A stretch of DNA of 46,133 bases from Alistipes sp. (GCA_017517705.1 JAFWYM010000033.1:1-46133); one strand, 5' to 3'. Positions 25,919 to 33,724 are shown, counted from the first letter of the stretch. Made by a program: numbers and translations. The notes: generated by a model not told the origin, from the letters alone.

Positions 25919-27610
25919 GTGAAAGAGTTGTGGAGCATAATACCTCAGAGTTATCGTCGTCGTGCTATTGGTGTCGCTGCGACAATATTTCTGCGCGCTC
26001 TCCTCAACTTTGTTGGTGTGGCGATGCTTATTCCTGTGCTGACGCTTATTCTTGATGGCGACAGCTTCACCTCAAACGAATATCTGCGCAATATATATAG
26101 CTGGCTCGATGTTAACTCTTTCGAGTCGTTTGCCGTGATCGTATGTGTGGCTGTTGTCGCAGTTATCCTAATTAAGAATATCGCCATCCTTGGGCTCTAC
26201 CGTTGGGAGCGCAACTACATCTATGCACTATACCGCCATCTCTCGAAGGCGCTCTTTATATCATACCACCGACGAGGCTTTGGCTTTGTGAAGCAACAGA
26301 ACTCCGCAGTACTTACGCGCAATGTGAATGTCGTGAGTCTTATGTTTGTTGCAGGAGTATTAAAACCCATTGCCACAATCATTGGCGAGGTACTACTCCT
26401 TACGCTTATCTTCGTGGCATTACTCTGGTATTCGCCATTAGCAGCACTCCTTGCTGTGGGTCTGTTTCTGCCTATTGTCGCCATCTTCTATCTTGCGCTG
26501 CGTCGTAAACTACACGATATTGGCGAGCGGGAGAATGTTGCACAACGAACTAAGAGTCGTGTCGTTGCAGAGTGCTTCCGTGGTTATGCAGATGTTGAGA
26601 TAGGGGGTGCTTTCCCCTACATGTTCAAGCGTTTCGAGGCGGCAATGAACGAGGTTGTGTCGCTCAGAAAACGTAATGCCACCATCGGGATGCTTCCGCA
26701 GATGTTCACAGAGGTAGGCTTGGCCGTGGGGCTTGTTGCACTGGTTATGCTTAGTGTGCTCAACCATAGCGATAATGTTGCTCTGATGTTTGGTATCTTT
26801 GCGGTTGCGGCAATACGTCTGATACCCTCGGTGCGAGGTATCATGTCGAGTTGGAGCACGATACGATATAACAGATATGCCATCGACACGCTTGCGGATA
26901 TCGACGTGGCCGATGATGATAGTGTGGTGGAGAATGGCGAGCGTATGACGTTCGAGCGTACTATCGAGTTGCGTAACGTCGACTTCAGGTTCGAAGATGC
27001 CGATAGCAATACGATAAACGACCTGTCGCTCACCATCAATAAGGGCGAGCGCCTGGGTATTCGTGGCAGCTCGGGTGTGGGTAAAACCACCCTATTTAAT
27101 CTTATCCTCGGACTCTATCGCCCCACAAACGGCGAGATACTTGTTGATGGTGTTAGACTCTCTGACGACAATATACGCAGTTGGCAAAATGCTATTGGCT
27201 ACGTATCGCAGTCGGTATTTATTGCCGATATGACCTTGGCCGAGAATATAGCCTTCGGATGCGATGTTAAGGATATAGACTATGAGCGTGTAAATAAAGT
27301 CATTGAGCTCGCTAACCTCAAGGAGTTTGTAGCATCGCTCAGCGATGGCGTCAATAGCCGTATCGGTGAGCAGGGCAGTCGTATATCGGGAGGCCAGCGC
27401 CAACGCATTGGCATTGCGCGTGCGCTATATAAGGGGTGCGATGTGCTCTTCTTCGACGAGGCCACATCGTCGCTCGATGACAAGACCGAAGAGAATATAA
27501 ACAACGCAATACGCAGACTATCGACCGATAATCGCTCACTGACGATTGTCGTTATCGCTCACCGCGATAGTTCGTTGGAGTACTGCGATCGAATCATAAC
27601 ACTTAGATGA
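25919..27610 (+). CDS. ABC transporter, fused membrane and ATPase domains (exporter type)
   Basis: 563 residues. The N-terminal half has about six transmembrane helices (within residues 20-290). The ATPase half has Walker A GSSGVGKTTLFNL (about 382), signature RISGGQRQRIGIARAL (about 488), Walker B DVLFFDEATSSLDD (about 507) and the H-loop His in VVIAHRDSS (about 545). This is a homodimeric half-transporter of the lipid/peptide exporter class, without an N-terminal C39 peptidase. The start is GTG, possibly leaderless. The next two genes overlap it and each other, which suggests that the exporter works with the kinase-like and peptidase-like proteins. Confidence 0.92.
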   Translation: MKELWSIIPQSYRRRAIGVAATIFLRALLNFVGVAMLIPVLTLILDGDSFTSNEYLRNIYSWLDVNSFESFAVIVCVAVVAVILIKNIAILGLYRWERNYIYALYRHLSKALFISYHRRGFGFVKQQNSAVLTRNVNVVSLMFVAGVLKPIATIIGEVLLLTLIFVALLWYSPLAALLAVGLFLPIVAIFYLALRRKLHDIGERENVAQRTKSRVVAECFRGYADVEIGGAFPYMFKRFEAAMNEVVSLRKRNATIGMLPQMFTEVGLAVGLVALVMLSVLNHSDNVALMFGIFAVAAIRLIPSVRGIMSSWSTIRYNRYAIDTLADIDVADDDSVVENGERMTFERTIELRNVDFRFEDADSNTINDLSLTINKGERLGIRGSSGVGKTTLFNLILGLYRPTNGEILVDGVRLSDDNIRSWQNAIGYVSQSVFIADMTLAENIAFGCDVKDIDYERVNKVIELANLKEFVASLSDGVNSRIGEQGSRISGGQRQRIGIARALYKGCDVLFFDEATSSLDDKTEENINNAIRRLSTDNRSLTIVVIAHRDSSLEYCDRIITLR

Positions 27611-28512
27611 TGTACTACGATTATATTATAGCCGGCCTGCGCCTGCGTACCGACATAGACCTTGTCGACGCGGGTATTCGGGGCTTTAGGCCCTTTGCTG
27701 TGGATGTTGAGGGCGACGCAAATTGTCTTGTTGAGCGTGTCGCGAGCATTGATGTTGACAGCTTGTGCGTGCGTCGTACTCTCTCGACATCGTATATTGC
27801 CGAGGCCAAGGCTAATAGTTCCTTCTCGCGCACAAAAACGGGATACCTCTACTCTATTCAGCGAGACAAGCCGGGCAGCCCTATGGTTCACTTTCATATC
27901 GAGCGAGATACGGGACATGTTATTACCGACATTGTAGCTACGGATAGCATCGATGTATCGATTATGCGATTTGGTATATGGGTGATGTTTGGCGTAGTGC
28001 TGGCATCACATAGCGCCATTGCTATACACTCATCTACCATCGTAGCCCGCGGTCGTGCTGTGCTCTTTTTAGGTGAATCGGGTACGGGTAAGAGTACGCA
28101 TACACGCCTCTGGCGCGAGCATATCTCTCATGCTAAGCTGCTGAACGACGACTCGCCTATCATACGCATTGTGGATGGCCAGCTGCGCGTATATGGCTCG
28201 CCCTGGAGTGGCAAGACCCCATGCTACAAAAATGAGGACTACCCTATTGCAGCCTTCTGTCGCTTGGTTCAGGCGCCACAGAACATGATACTACAGCAGA
28301 GTGTTATGCTCGCTATCGGAGCGATACTACCCTCGTGCCCTCCGATATTTGCCCACGACGAGTATCTACAGGATTGTATTTGCACGACATTGGATGCGGT
28401 GATAACAGATACGCCCGTCTTCCGCCTTGAGTGCCTACCCAATGCCGAGGCAGCAAAGTTATCGTATCTAACAACCATAATCTTAACCGAGGATGTTGCC
28501 AGAGATAGCTAA
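27607..28512 (+). CDS. HPr-kinase-like P-loop protein
   Basis: 301 residues. The N-terminal third is variable beta-rich sequence. The C-terminal domain has an HprK-type P-loop, FLGESGTGKSTHTRLW (about residue 155), followed by LLNDDSPIIRI (about 180) and the loop GSPWSGKTPCYKN (about 198), the pattern of HPr kinase-like proteins found in peptide-modification loci (for example the kinases in some lasso-peptide clusters). No HPr or PTS phosphocarrier gene is nearby, so a catabolite-repression role is unlikely. The start ATG overlaps the ABC stop (27607-27610). The substrate is unknown; peptide phosphorylation is inference. Confidence 0.82.
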   Translation: MMYYDYIIAGLRLRTDIDLVDAGIRGFRPFAVDVEGDANCLVERVASIDVDSLCVRRTLSTSYIAEAKANSSFSRTKTGYLYSIQRDKPGSPMVHFHIERDTGHVITDIVATDSIDVSIMRFGIWVMFGVVLASHSAIAIHSSTIVARGRAVLFLGESGTGKSTHTRLWREHISHAKLLNDDSPIIRIVDGQLRVYGSPWSGKTPCYKNEDYPIAAFCRLVQAPQNMILQQSVMLAIGAILPSCPPIFAHDEYLQDCICTTLDAVITDTPVFRLECLPNAEAAKLSYLTTIILTEDVARDS

Positions 28513-28954
28513 AGATAACATCGAGAGCCTTGTGCCTGTAGGCGAACAATTTAAGATTGTCGTCACGGGCTATAGCATGCTGCCGCTACTCGGCTATGGC
28601 CACGATACCATCGTTGTGCGCCGCACCGACGACACGGAGCCAATCATGGGGCGTATTGCTATGTTTCGTGCTAAGGATAGACATATCATCGTGCATCGTG
28701 TTGTAGCTGTTGATGGCGATAATATCACCTTTCAGGGCGATGGTAACACCTATCAGAGGGAGTACGGCAAGCGTAGCGATGTGGTAGGTGTTGTCGAAGA
28801 GGTCATTCGCGAAGATGGTCGCACGGTGAGTTGCACGACACCCCGCTGGCACCGCAGGGAGCGCATGTGGCTGTGGCAGCCTACGATTATTCGTCGCTAT
28901 GCGTTGGCCATCCTGCGCCGTATGGCAAACTATAAACGTAAAAATCAGCGATAA
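28493..28954 (+). CDS. S24/S26-family peptidase, ER/SipW-type signal-peptidase-like, no membrane anchor seen
   Basis: 153 residues. The nucleophile region is VTGYSMLPLL (Ser28), followed by IIVHRVVAVDGDN (His68) and FQGDGNTYQ (Asp83). A His in place of the usual bacterial Lys, plus the downstream Asp, matches the S26B (Sec11/SipW) type. No clear N-terminal transmembrane helix is present, unlike true signal peptidases. The C-terminus is basic and amphipathic (TIIRRYALAILRRM). It overlaps the kinase-like gene by 20 bp and ends 2 bp before ispF. I infer leader-peptide removal coupled to the ABC exporter; no precursor gene was found. Confidence 0.8.
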   Translation: MLPEIAKDNIESLVPVGEQFKIVVTGYSMLPLLGYGHDTIVVRRTDDTEPIMGRIAMFRAKDRHIIVHRVVAVDGDNITFQGDGNTYQREYGKRSDVVGVVEEVIREDGRTVSCTTPRWHRRERMWLWQPTIIRRYALAILRRMANYKRKNQR

Positions 28955-28956
28955 CT

Positions 28957-29436
28957 ATGGATATAAGAATAGGTCACGGTTTTGATGTTCACGCCTTGGC
29001 AGATGGCTTACGCTTGGTGCTTTGTGGCGTAGAGATACCGCATACGAAGGGGTGTGTAGCACACTCCGATGGCGATGTGGCGATACATGCTATATGTGAT
29101 TCATTGCTCGGAGCATTGGCTCTTGGCGATATAGGCAAGCTCTTCCCCGATAGCGACCCTAAATATAAGGGTATCGACTCAATGAAACTACTTCAAGTTG
29201 TCATTGATATAGTCCGTAGCAAGGGGTACAAAATCAGCAATGTAGACTGCACTATTGCAATGCAACGCCCTAAGTTGCGCCCCCATATCGACACTATGCG
29301 CGAGCGCCTATCTGTGACGCTCGGCATCGACGTTGATAGAGTCTCGGTCAAGGCTACCACCACCGAACACCTCGGCTTCGAGGGTCGCGAGGAGGGCGTG
29401 TCGGCCACGGCTGTCACACTGCTTGTTAGGGATTAG
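28957..29436 (+). CDS. ispF: 2-C-methyl-D-erythritol 2,4-cyclodiphosphate synthase
   Basis: 159 residues, full length. It converts CDP-ME 2-phosphate to MEcPP with release of CMP in the MEP isoprenoid pathway. Zinc ligands are in RIGHGFDVHAL (Asp and His near residues 8-10) and the His of VAHSDGDVAIHAICDSLLGA (about 42). The downstream GDIGKLFPDSDPKYKGIDS and the C-terminal TTTEHLGFEGREEGVSATAV are family hallmarks. It starts 2 bp after the peptidase gene, so it is read from the same transcript as the exporter cassette, although the functions look unrelated. Confidence 0.97.
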   Translation: MDIRIGHGFDVHALADGLRLVLCGVEIPHTKGCVAHSDGDVAIHAICDSLLGALALGDIGKLFPDSDPKYKGIDSMKLLQVVIDIVRSKGYKISNVDCTIAMQRPKLRPHIDTMRERLSVTLGIDVDRVSVKATTTEHLGFEGREEGVSATAVTLLVRD

Positions 29437-29452
29437 CGCGGAAGAGTCTGCA

Positions 29453-29559
29453 GTCGAGAGCAAGGCTTTAGCCCATATAGTAGGTATTAAGGATGGATGC
29501 TTGCATACATTACCAAATACCTACTATATGAAAGATAGCGGAGCTATCTGGCTCTCGAC
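29453..29559. repeat. Cloverleaf-forming element S0
   Basis: A 107-nt sequence with a perfect 9-bp outer stem (GTCGAGAGC 29453-29461, GCTCTCGAC 29551-29559). It encloses a small hairpin (GGC-TTTA-GCC, 29464-29473), a perfect 14-bp stem (ATATAGTAGGTATT 29475-29488 with 29516-29529, 27-nt loop) and a perfect 7-bp hairpin (AGATAGC-GGA-GCTATCT, 29533-29549). It is followed at once by ACAAAAAAA and the first tRNA-Leu core copy. The same architecture with unrelated sequence recurs at 29749-29853 and 30067-30171. Confidence 0.65.
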
Positions 29560-29566
29560 AAAAAAA

Positions 29567-29884
29567 GGAGCAGCCAACAGCTACTCCCAAAGTACTCGGA
29601 GCCGGGGTCGAAGCGCCGCGACTGAAAGTCGCAAGCTGGCGCGGATACCACAAAATAGAGGCGCAGACCGCAAGGTCGAGCAATAAACTATAACCCTATC
29701 CGCGCAACCGCCATCAAGTGAGCACCGCGGCAGAGTTGACATTCTTGAGTTGGCGAGATTGCCGAAGGCAAGCACATGTGAGATTATACTATTGTGGGCT
29801 TGCACACATATAATATTAATCGCACATGTGCAAGAACATCGTTCCTCGCCAACACCATCTACCATCCACCATCCACAAAAAAAA
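29567..29884 (-). repeat. Tandem repeat unit 1 at tRNA-Leu (318 bp)
   Basis: This unit begins with a 46-bp core (29567-29612) identical or nearly so to the tRNA-Leu terminator plus the last 20 bp of tRNA-Leu (30195-30240). It then continues with about 265 bp of unique non-coding sequence rich in stems: GCGACT-GAA-AGTCGC (29618-29632), GCGCGGATA/TATCCGCGC (29639-29647/29697-29705) enclosing GACC-GCAA-GGTC, and a cloverleaf at 29749-29853. It differs from unit 2 by about four substitutions and an 8-bp length change in a CCATCCA/A-tract. No gene is credible inside. Confidence 0.9.
29749..29853. repeat. Cloverleaf-forming element S1 within repeat unit 1
   Basis: A 105-nt sequence with a 9-bp outer stem (GTTGGCGAG/CTCGCCAAC). 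It encloses TTGCC-GAA-GGCAA, a 15-bp stem (GCACATGTGAGATTA, 29772-29786, with 29817-29831, one mismatch here but perfect in unit 2) and GAAC-ATC-GTTC. The order and sizes of the stems match S0, but the sequences do not. Confidence 0.6.
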
Positions 29885-30194
29885 GGAGCAGCCAACGGCT
29901 ACTCCCAAAGTACTCGGAGCCGGGGTCGAAGCGCCGCGACTGAAAGTCGCAAGCTGGCGCGGATACCACAAAATAGAGGCGCAGACCGTAAGGTCGAGCA
30001 ATAAACTATAACCCTATCCGCGCAACCGCCATCAAGTGAGCACCGCGGCAGAGTTGACATTCCTGAGTTGGCGAGATTGCCGAAGGCAAGCACATGTGAG
30101 ATTATACTATTGTGGGCTTGCACACATATAATATTAATCTCACATGTGCAAGAACATCGTTCCTCGCCAACACCATCTACCATCCACAAAAAAA
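29885..30194 (-). repeat. Tandem repeat unit 2 at tRNA-Leu (310 bp)
   Basis: Second copy of the unit, about 98-99% identical to unit 1. It begins with the 46-bp core at 29885-29930 and ends in an A-tract just before the third core, which belongs to the intact tRNA-Leu. The inner tetraloop is GTAA where unit 1 has GCAA; both are GNRA. The 15-bp cloverleaf stem is perfect here. Confidence 0.9.
30067..30171. repeat. Cloverleaf-forming element S2 within repeat unit 2
   Basis: The same structure as S1, offset by 318 bp. The long stem (30090-30104 with 30135-30149) is fully paired, because the base that mismatches in S1 is T here instead of G. Confidence 0.6.
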
Positions 30195-30215
30195 GGAGCA
30201 GCCAACGGCTACTCC
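30188..30215 (-). terminator. Terminator of tRNA-Leu
   Basis: On the minus strand, GGAGTAGCC-GTT-GGCTGCTCC followed by a run of seven T. It is 5 bp after the tRNA 3' end. Copies of this terminator are part of the two upstream-lying core repeats. Confidence 0.9.
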
Positions 30216-30220
30216 CACAG

Positions 30221-30306
30221 TACTCGGAGCCGGGGTCGAACCGGCACGGGCATTACTGCCCACAGGATTTTAAGTCCGGCGTGTCTACCTATTCCACCAT
30301 CCGAGC
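30221..30306 (-). tRNA. tRNA-Leu (anticodon UAA)
   Basis: An 86-nt tRNA with a long variable arm. Acceptor GCTCGGA pairs with TCCGAGT. The anticodon stem-loop is GGACTTAAAATCC with anticodon TAA, the variable arm is TGGGCAGTAATGCCCG, and the T-arm is GCCGG-TTCGACC-CCGGC. The discriminator base is A. The 3' CCA is not encoded. Its last 20 bp plus terminator recur twice downstream as the core of the tandem units. Confidence 0.95.
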
Positions 30307-30330
30307 CACTCAGTCTTCTTTAAGACGGTG

Positions 30331-30360
30331 CAAATGTAGTAATTTTATTTAATTCTGCAA
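30331..30360 (-). promoter_or_regulatory. Promoter of tRNA-Leu
   Basis: On the minus strand: TTG (30360-30358), 19 bp, TACATTTG (30338-30331), 24 bp before the tRNA. The TTG is a Leu codon at the very end of miaA, so this promoter overlaps the upstream coding region. Confidence 0.65.
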
Positions 30361-31287
30361 AATCTTAGCATCAATATACTCAATTATCGCCTCTACATTA
30401 TCGGGTGCGTACCATCCTATTGATGTGTCACGACGAAACCACGTAAGTTGGCGCTTGGCATAGTGGCGCGAGTTACGTTTTATAAGCTCTATCGCCTCGT
30501 CGAGTGTCGTCTTATGGTCGAAGTAGTCGAAGAGCTCACGGTAGCCCACGGTTTGCAGGGCATTAAGGTGGCGCTTGGGGTACATCGCACGTGCCTCCTC
30601 GATAAGGCCATCCTCGACCATGATGTCTACACGTCGGTTGATGCGGTCGTAGAGGATGTCGCGGGGCATATCGGTGCCTACCTTTATTATATTAAAGGGG
30701 CGCACGGCCTTTATGCCATGGCGCTGCGCGGAATATGGGCGGCCCGTTGTGAGGCACACCTCCAGGGCACGCATGACACGTGAGGGGTTGTGTATGTCGA
30801 CGCTCTCGGCATAGTCGGGGTCTAAGCATCGCAGCTGGTCTACGAGAGCCTCGAGGCCGTCGTTATCAAGGCGCTGGCGCAGGCTCGCGCGTAGCGTGGC
30901 ATCGGCCTCGGGGAGGTTATCCATGCCGTCACATAGCGCCTGAATATATAATCCTGAGCCACCCACAGCTATGACATAGTCGTTCTCGGCAAAGAGTCTT
31001 TCGAGGAGTGCAAGGGCCTCGACCTCGTACTTGCCACAGTTGAACTCCTCCTCCACGTCGCGGTCGGCGATGAAGTAGTGTTGTGCGGCAGCCTGCTCCT
31101 CGGCGGTAGGCTGTGCAGTACCTATAGGTAGGCCACGATAGAACTGGCGCGAGTCGGTGGATATTATGGGGGCGCGATAGTGGCGGGCAAGAGAGATCGC
31201 GAGTGCCGTTTTACCCGAGCCTGTGGGGCCCACAACCACAATAAGAGCACCTCGTTTAGTATTCGTCGTCGTAGTTGTCATCGCCAT
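30349..31287 (-). CDS. miaA: tRNA dimethylallyltransferase MiaA
   Basis: About 312 residues. It transfers a dimethylallyl group to A37 of tRNAs that read UNN codons, which includes the neighbouring tRNA-Leu(UAA). Visible motifs are the P-loop VVVGPTGSGKTALAISLA near the N-terminus, STDSRQFYRGLPIGTAQP (about 45) and the RQLTWFRRD region near the C-terminus. Start codons ATG at 31287 or 31281 are both possible; either makes the gene overlap the upstream ORF3-like gene by 26-32 bp. The N-terminus carries a run of threonines (TTTTTNTK) imposed partly by the overlapping frame. Confidence 0.95.
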   Translation of the reverse strand: MAMTTTTTNTKRGALIVVVGPTGSGKTALAISLARHYRAPIISTDSRQFYRGLPIGTAQPTAEEQAAAQHYFIADRDVEEEFNCGKYEVEALALLERLFAENDYVIAVGGSGLYIQALCDGMDNLPEADATLRASLRQRLDNDGLEALVDQLRCLDPDYAESVDIHNPSRVMRALEVCLTTGRPYSAQRHGIKAVRPFNIIKVGTDMPRDILYDRINRRVDIMVEDGLIEEARAMYPKRHLNALQTVGYRELFDYFDHKTTLDEAIELIKRNSRHYAKRQLTWFRRDTSIGWYAPDNVEAIIEYIDAKILQN

Positions 31288-31762
31288 CAAACTCGTTGTA
31301 GTCGCTCATCATCTCCTCGAAAATGGAGCCCGACTCCTCCGTAGCCTCGGGGTCGTACTGGTCGGGCACGGGGGCATGCTCGAAGGCTACGCGCGGGTAT
31401 GTGAGGTCGCCAGCAGGGCGTTGCATGTCGATAAGCTCGAGATAGTAGGAGCGATTGTTGAGCATGTCGAAGGTGTAGATAAGGCGGTCGTGAAAGTCGC
31501 TGTTCACCTCCATGAGTTGCACCTTATCCATACAGCGGGGTGCTCCCGGAACATCATCGCCCATATCTATCTCCGAGAACTCCTCGATGGGACGCCACTC
31601 TTGATCGGCCTTAAAGATAGATACCATGCAGTCGTCGTAGCGCAGGGCGCGGAGGATGAAGCGATGAAACTCTGTGAGGGTCATGTCGGGATATACCTCA
31701 AAGTCGCGAACGAAGTTATCGCTCTCATCGCTAAGCATACGATATTTAAAGACTATATTCAT
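31256..31762 (-). CDS. Plasmid pRiA4 ORF-3-like / IS1096 TnpR-passenger family protein
   Basis: 168 residues. The N-terminal region MNIVFKYRMLSDESDNFVRD and LTEFHRFILRALRYDD, followed by MVSIFKADQEWRP, matches the pRiA4 ORF-3-like fold, and the C-terminus is strongly acidic (DYNEFDGDDNYDDEY). Despite the family name there is no sign of a transposon here; such genes sit next to miaA in other Bacteroidetes as ordinary chromosomal genes. Function unknown. Its 3' end overlaps the miaA start. Confidence 0.82.
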   Translation of the reverse strand: MNIVFKYRMLSDESDNFVRDFEVYPDMTLTEFHRFILRALRYDDCMVSIFKADQEWRPIEEFSEIDMGDDVPGAPRCMDKVQLMEVNSDFHDRLIYTFDMLNNRSYYLELIDMQRPAGDLTYPRVAFEHAPVPDQYDPEATEESGSIFEEMMSDYNEFDGDDNYDDEY

Positions 31763-31797
31763 AATCGAACGTTGGTGTTAACATATTCTTACCACTA

Positions 31798-31805
31798 CAA
31801 ATGTA
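31798..31805 (-). promoter_or_regulatory. -7 box for the ORF3-like/miaA operon
   Basis: TACATTTG on the minus strand (31805-31798), 36 bp before the ATG at 31762. Confidence 0.5.
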
Positions 31806-31866
31806 ATACATATATTTAGATAATATAGGGATAGACAATAAAAATATGAATAAAAGTTCAAAAAAA

Positions 31867-31897
31867 TTGGTTGTCATCAAAAAAGATATTATATTTG
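31867..31897 (+). promoter_or_regulatory. Promoter of rho
   Basis: TTG (31867-31869), 20 bp and TATATTTG (31890-31897). The transcript would start near 31901 and have an 85-nt leader. Confidence 0.65.
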
Positions 31898-31926
31898 CAG
31901 AGCAAAAAGAATACGTATCCACGTGT

Positions 31927-31960
31927 CCCGAGTGCACCGTATATTGTGGCGCTGTTCGGG
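31927..31960 (+). promoter_or_regulatory. Hairpin in the rho leader
   Basis: CCCGA (31927-31931) pairs with TCGGG (31956-31960), with inner GTGC/GCGC pairing and a 3-nt bulge. Rho genes are often autoregulated by attenuation in the leader; a role here is inference. Confidence 0.35.
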
Positions 31961-31985
31961 TAATGCGAAAATCAATATTAGAAAT

Positions 31986-33710
31986 ATGCAAGATTTAACA
32001 GCGTTGGAGGGTAAGACCATTCTCGAATTGCGCGAAATAGCGAAGGTTTTGGGAATAACACCCTCGAATATGAAGAAGAAGGAGTTGCTCGAGAAGATCG
32101 TTGCGGCAGCCTCTGGTGTGGCAGCGAGCGAGCAGAGTGAAGAGGAGCAACTTGCAGAAGTTCCCGTAAAGCGAGGACGTAGGCCGAGAATGATGAGCGT
32201 GAAAATCGGAGGCAATAATGACAGTATAGCGCCATCAGCGAATGTTGATGCCGAAAGTAAGCCCGTCGTAGAGGAGAGCACCGACATAGAGGTGGTTGCA
32301 ACTCCTGTGATTGAGGAGCCTACGGCCTCTGAGAAGCCCCAGCCCAAGCGTCGTGGACGTAAGCCTAAGTGGATGCTGGAGGCTGAAGCTCGTGAGCATG
32401 AGGAGCAGCATGCCGATAGCGTAGATATTGCGAACGAGGGTGTCGATATACCTACTGATGATAATGAGACCTTTGATGGCGAGGGTGATGGTGATGATGA
32501 TAACGTGCTTGACGGCGATGTGCTCTTCGATGGTGAGTATGAGGATGACGACGAGGAGGGAGAGTTCGAGGAGTCGATAACGAAGGATGACTTCACCGCG
32601 GAGATTGAGGGTGAGGGCGTCTTGGAAGTTATGCCCGATGGCTTTGGCTTCCTACGCTCGGCAGACTACAACTACCTTAACTCGCCCGATGACATCTATG
32701 TCTCTCCCTCGCAGATTAAGCTTTTTGGTCTCAAGGCCGGTGATACCGTAAATGGCACGATACGCCCACCGAAGGAGGGCGAGAAGTATTTCCCGCTGGT
32801 ACACGTAAACCTCATCAATGGTCTGAAGCCCGACTATATCCGCGACCGCCAGCAGTTTGAGTACCTGACGCCACTATTCCCGAGCGAGAAGTTCAACCTC
32901 TCGGCCGGCGGCCATAATACCAAGTCAAATCGTATTATCGACCTCTTTGCCCCTATCGGCAAGGGTCAGCGTGCGCTTATCGTCGCACAACCCAAGACGG
33001 GTAAGACGATGCTCTTGCAGTCGATAGCCAACGCCATTGCCGACAACCATCCCGAGGTATATATGATAGTGCTTCTGATTGATGAGCGTCCCGAGGAGGT
33101 CACCGAGATGGCACGCCACGTGAAGGCTGAGGTTGTAGCCTCGACCTTCGACGAGCAGGCATCGCGCCATGTGAAGGTTGCAGAGATGGTCTTGGAGAAG
33201 GCTAAGCGTATGGTGGAGTGTGGCCACGATGTGGTCATCTTCCTCGACTCGATAACACGTCTGGCACGTGCCTACAACTCTGTGCAGCCCGCCTCTGGCA
33301 AGGTGCTCTCAGGAGGTGTCGATGCCAATGCCCTGCATAAGCCCAAGCGCTTCTTTGGTGCTGCACGAAATACCGAGGAGAAGGGCTCGCTGACAATCAT
33401 CGCCACGGCGCTTATCGACACAGGTTCGAAGATGGACGAAGTCATCTTCGAGGAGTTCAAGGGCACGGGTAACATGGAGCTTCAGCTCGACCGCAAGTTG
33501 GCGAACAAGCGTATCTACCCCGCTGTCGATGTTGTGGCCTCGGGAACACGTCGCGAGGATCTGCTCCTTACGCCGAGCGTCATGCAGCGCACATGGATTC
33601 TGCGTAAGCATCTTGCGGATATGACCCCCGTGGAGGCCATGGAGTTCCTGCAGAAGCAGATGAACCTCACGAAGGACAACGACGAGTTCCTTGCAACGAT
33701 GAATCAGTAA
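31986..33710 (+). CDS. rho: Transcription termination factor Rho with acidic insertion
   Basis: 574 residues. The N-terminal Rho helical region ([20 protein letters not shown]...) occupies residues 1-45. A disordered insertion of about 150 residues (about 50-205) follows, with basic patches ([18 protein letters not shown]) and a long Asp/Glu-rich tract. Then come the RNA-binding cold-shock-like domain ([20 protein letters not shown]) and the ATPase (Walker [13 protein letters not shown] at about 335, Walker B region [16 protein letters not shown]). The start is ATG at 31986; a longer in-frame start is rejected because the family N-terminus begins here. Such insertions occur in Bacteroidetes Rho. 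Confidence 0.97.
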   Translation: MQDLTALEGKTILELREIAKVLGITPSNMKKKELLEKIVAAASGVAASEQSEEEQLAEVPVKRGRRPRMMSVKIGGNNDSIAPSANVDAESKPVVEESTDIEVVATPVIEEPTASEKPQPKRRGRKPKWMLEAEAREHEEQHADSVDIANEGVDIPTDDNETFDGEGDGDDDNVLDGDVLFDGEYEDDDEEGEFEESITKDDFTAEIEGEGVLEVMPDGFGFLRSADYNYLNSPDDIYVSPSQIKLFGLKAGDTVNGTIRPPKEGEKYFPLVHVNLINGLKPDYIRDRQQFEYLTPLFPSEKFNLSAGGHNTKSNRIIDLFAPIGKGQRALIVAQPKTGKTMLLQSIANAIADNHPEVYMIVLLIDERPEEVTEMARHVKAEVVASTFDEQASRHVKVAEMVLEKAKRMVECGHDVVIFLDSITRLARAYNSVQPASGKVLSGGVDANALHKPKRFFGAARNTEEKGSLTIIATALIDTGSKMDEVIFEEFKGTGNMELQLDRKLANKRIYPAVDVVASGTRREDLLLTPSVMQRTWILRKHLADMTPVEAMEFLQKQMNLTKDNDEFLATMNQ

Positions 33711-33724
33711 AACCCGATAATGAT

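Noticed and set aside
27607-28512. True HPr kinase/phosphorylase (catabolite control)
   Set aside because: No HPr or PTS phosphocarrier is in the window, the N-terminal domain differs, and the gene overlaps an exporter and a peptidase gene.
29567-30240. CRISPR array
   Set aside because: The units are over 300 bp, nearly identical including the 'spacers', and contain tRNA-Leu sequence. No cas genes are nearby.
29333-30352. Several short reading frames in the tRNA-Leu repeat region
   Set aside because: The same frames recur because the DNA is repeated; they cross tRNA-derived sequence and stems and have no start signals or known domains.
31256-31762. Transposon passenger gene as a sign of a mobile element
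   Set aside because: Despite the family name (IS1096 TnpR passenger), no transposase or inverted repeats are present and the miaA linkage looks ancestral.
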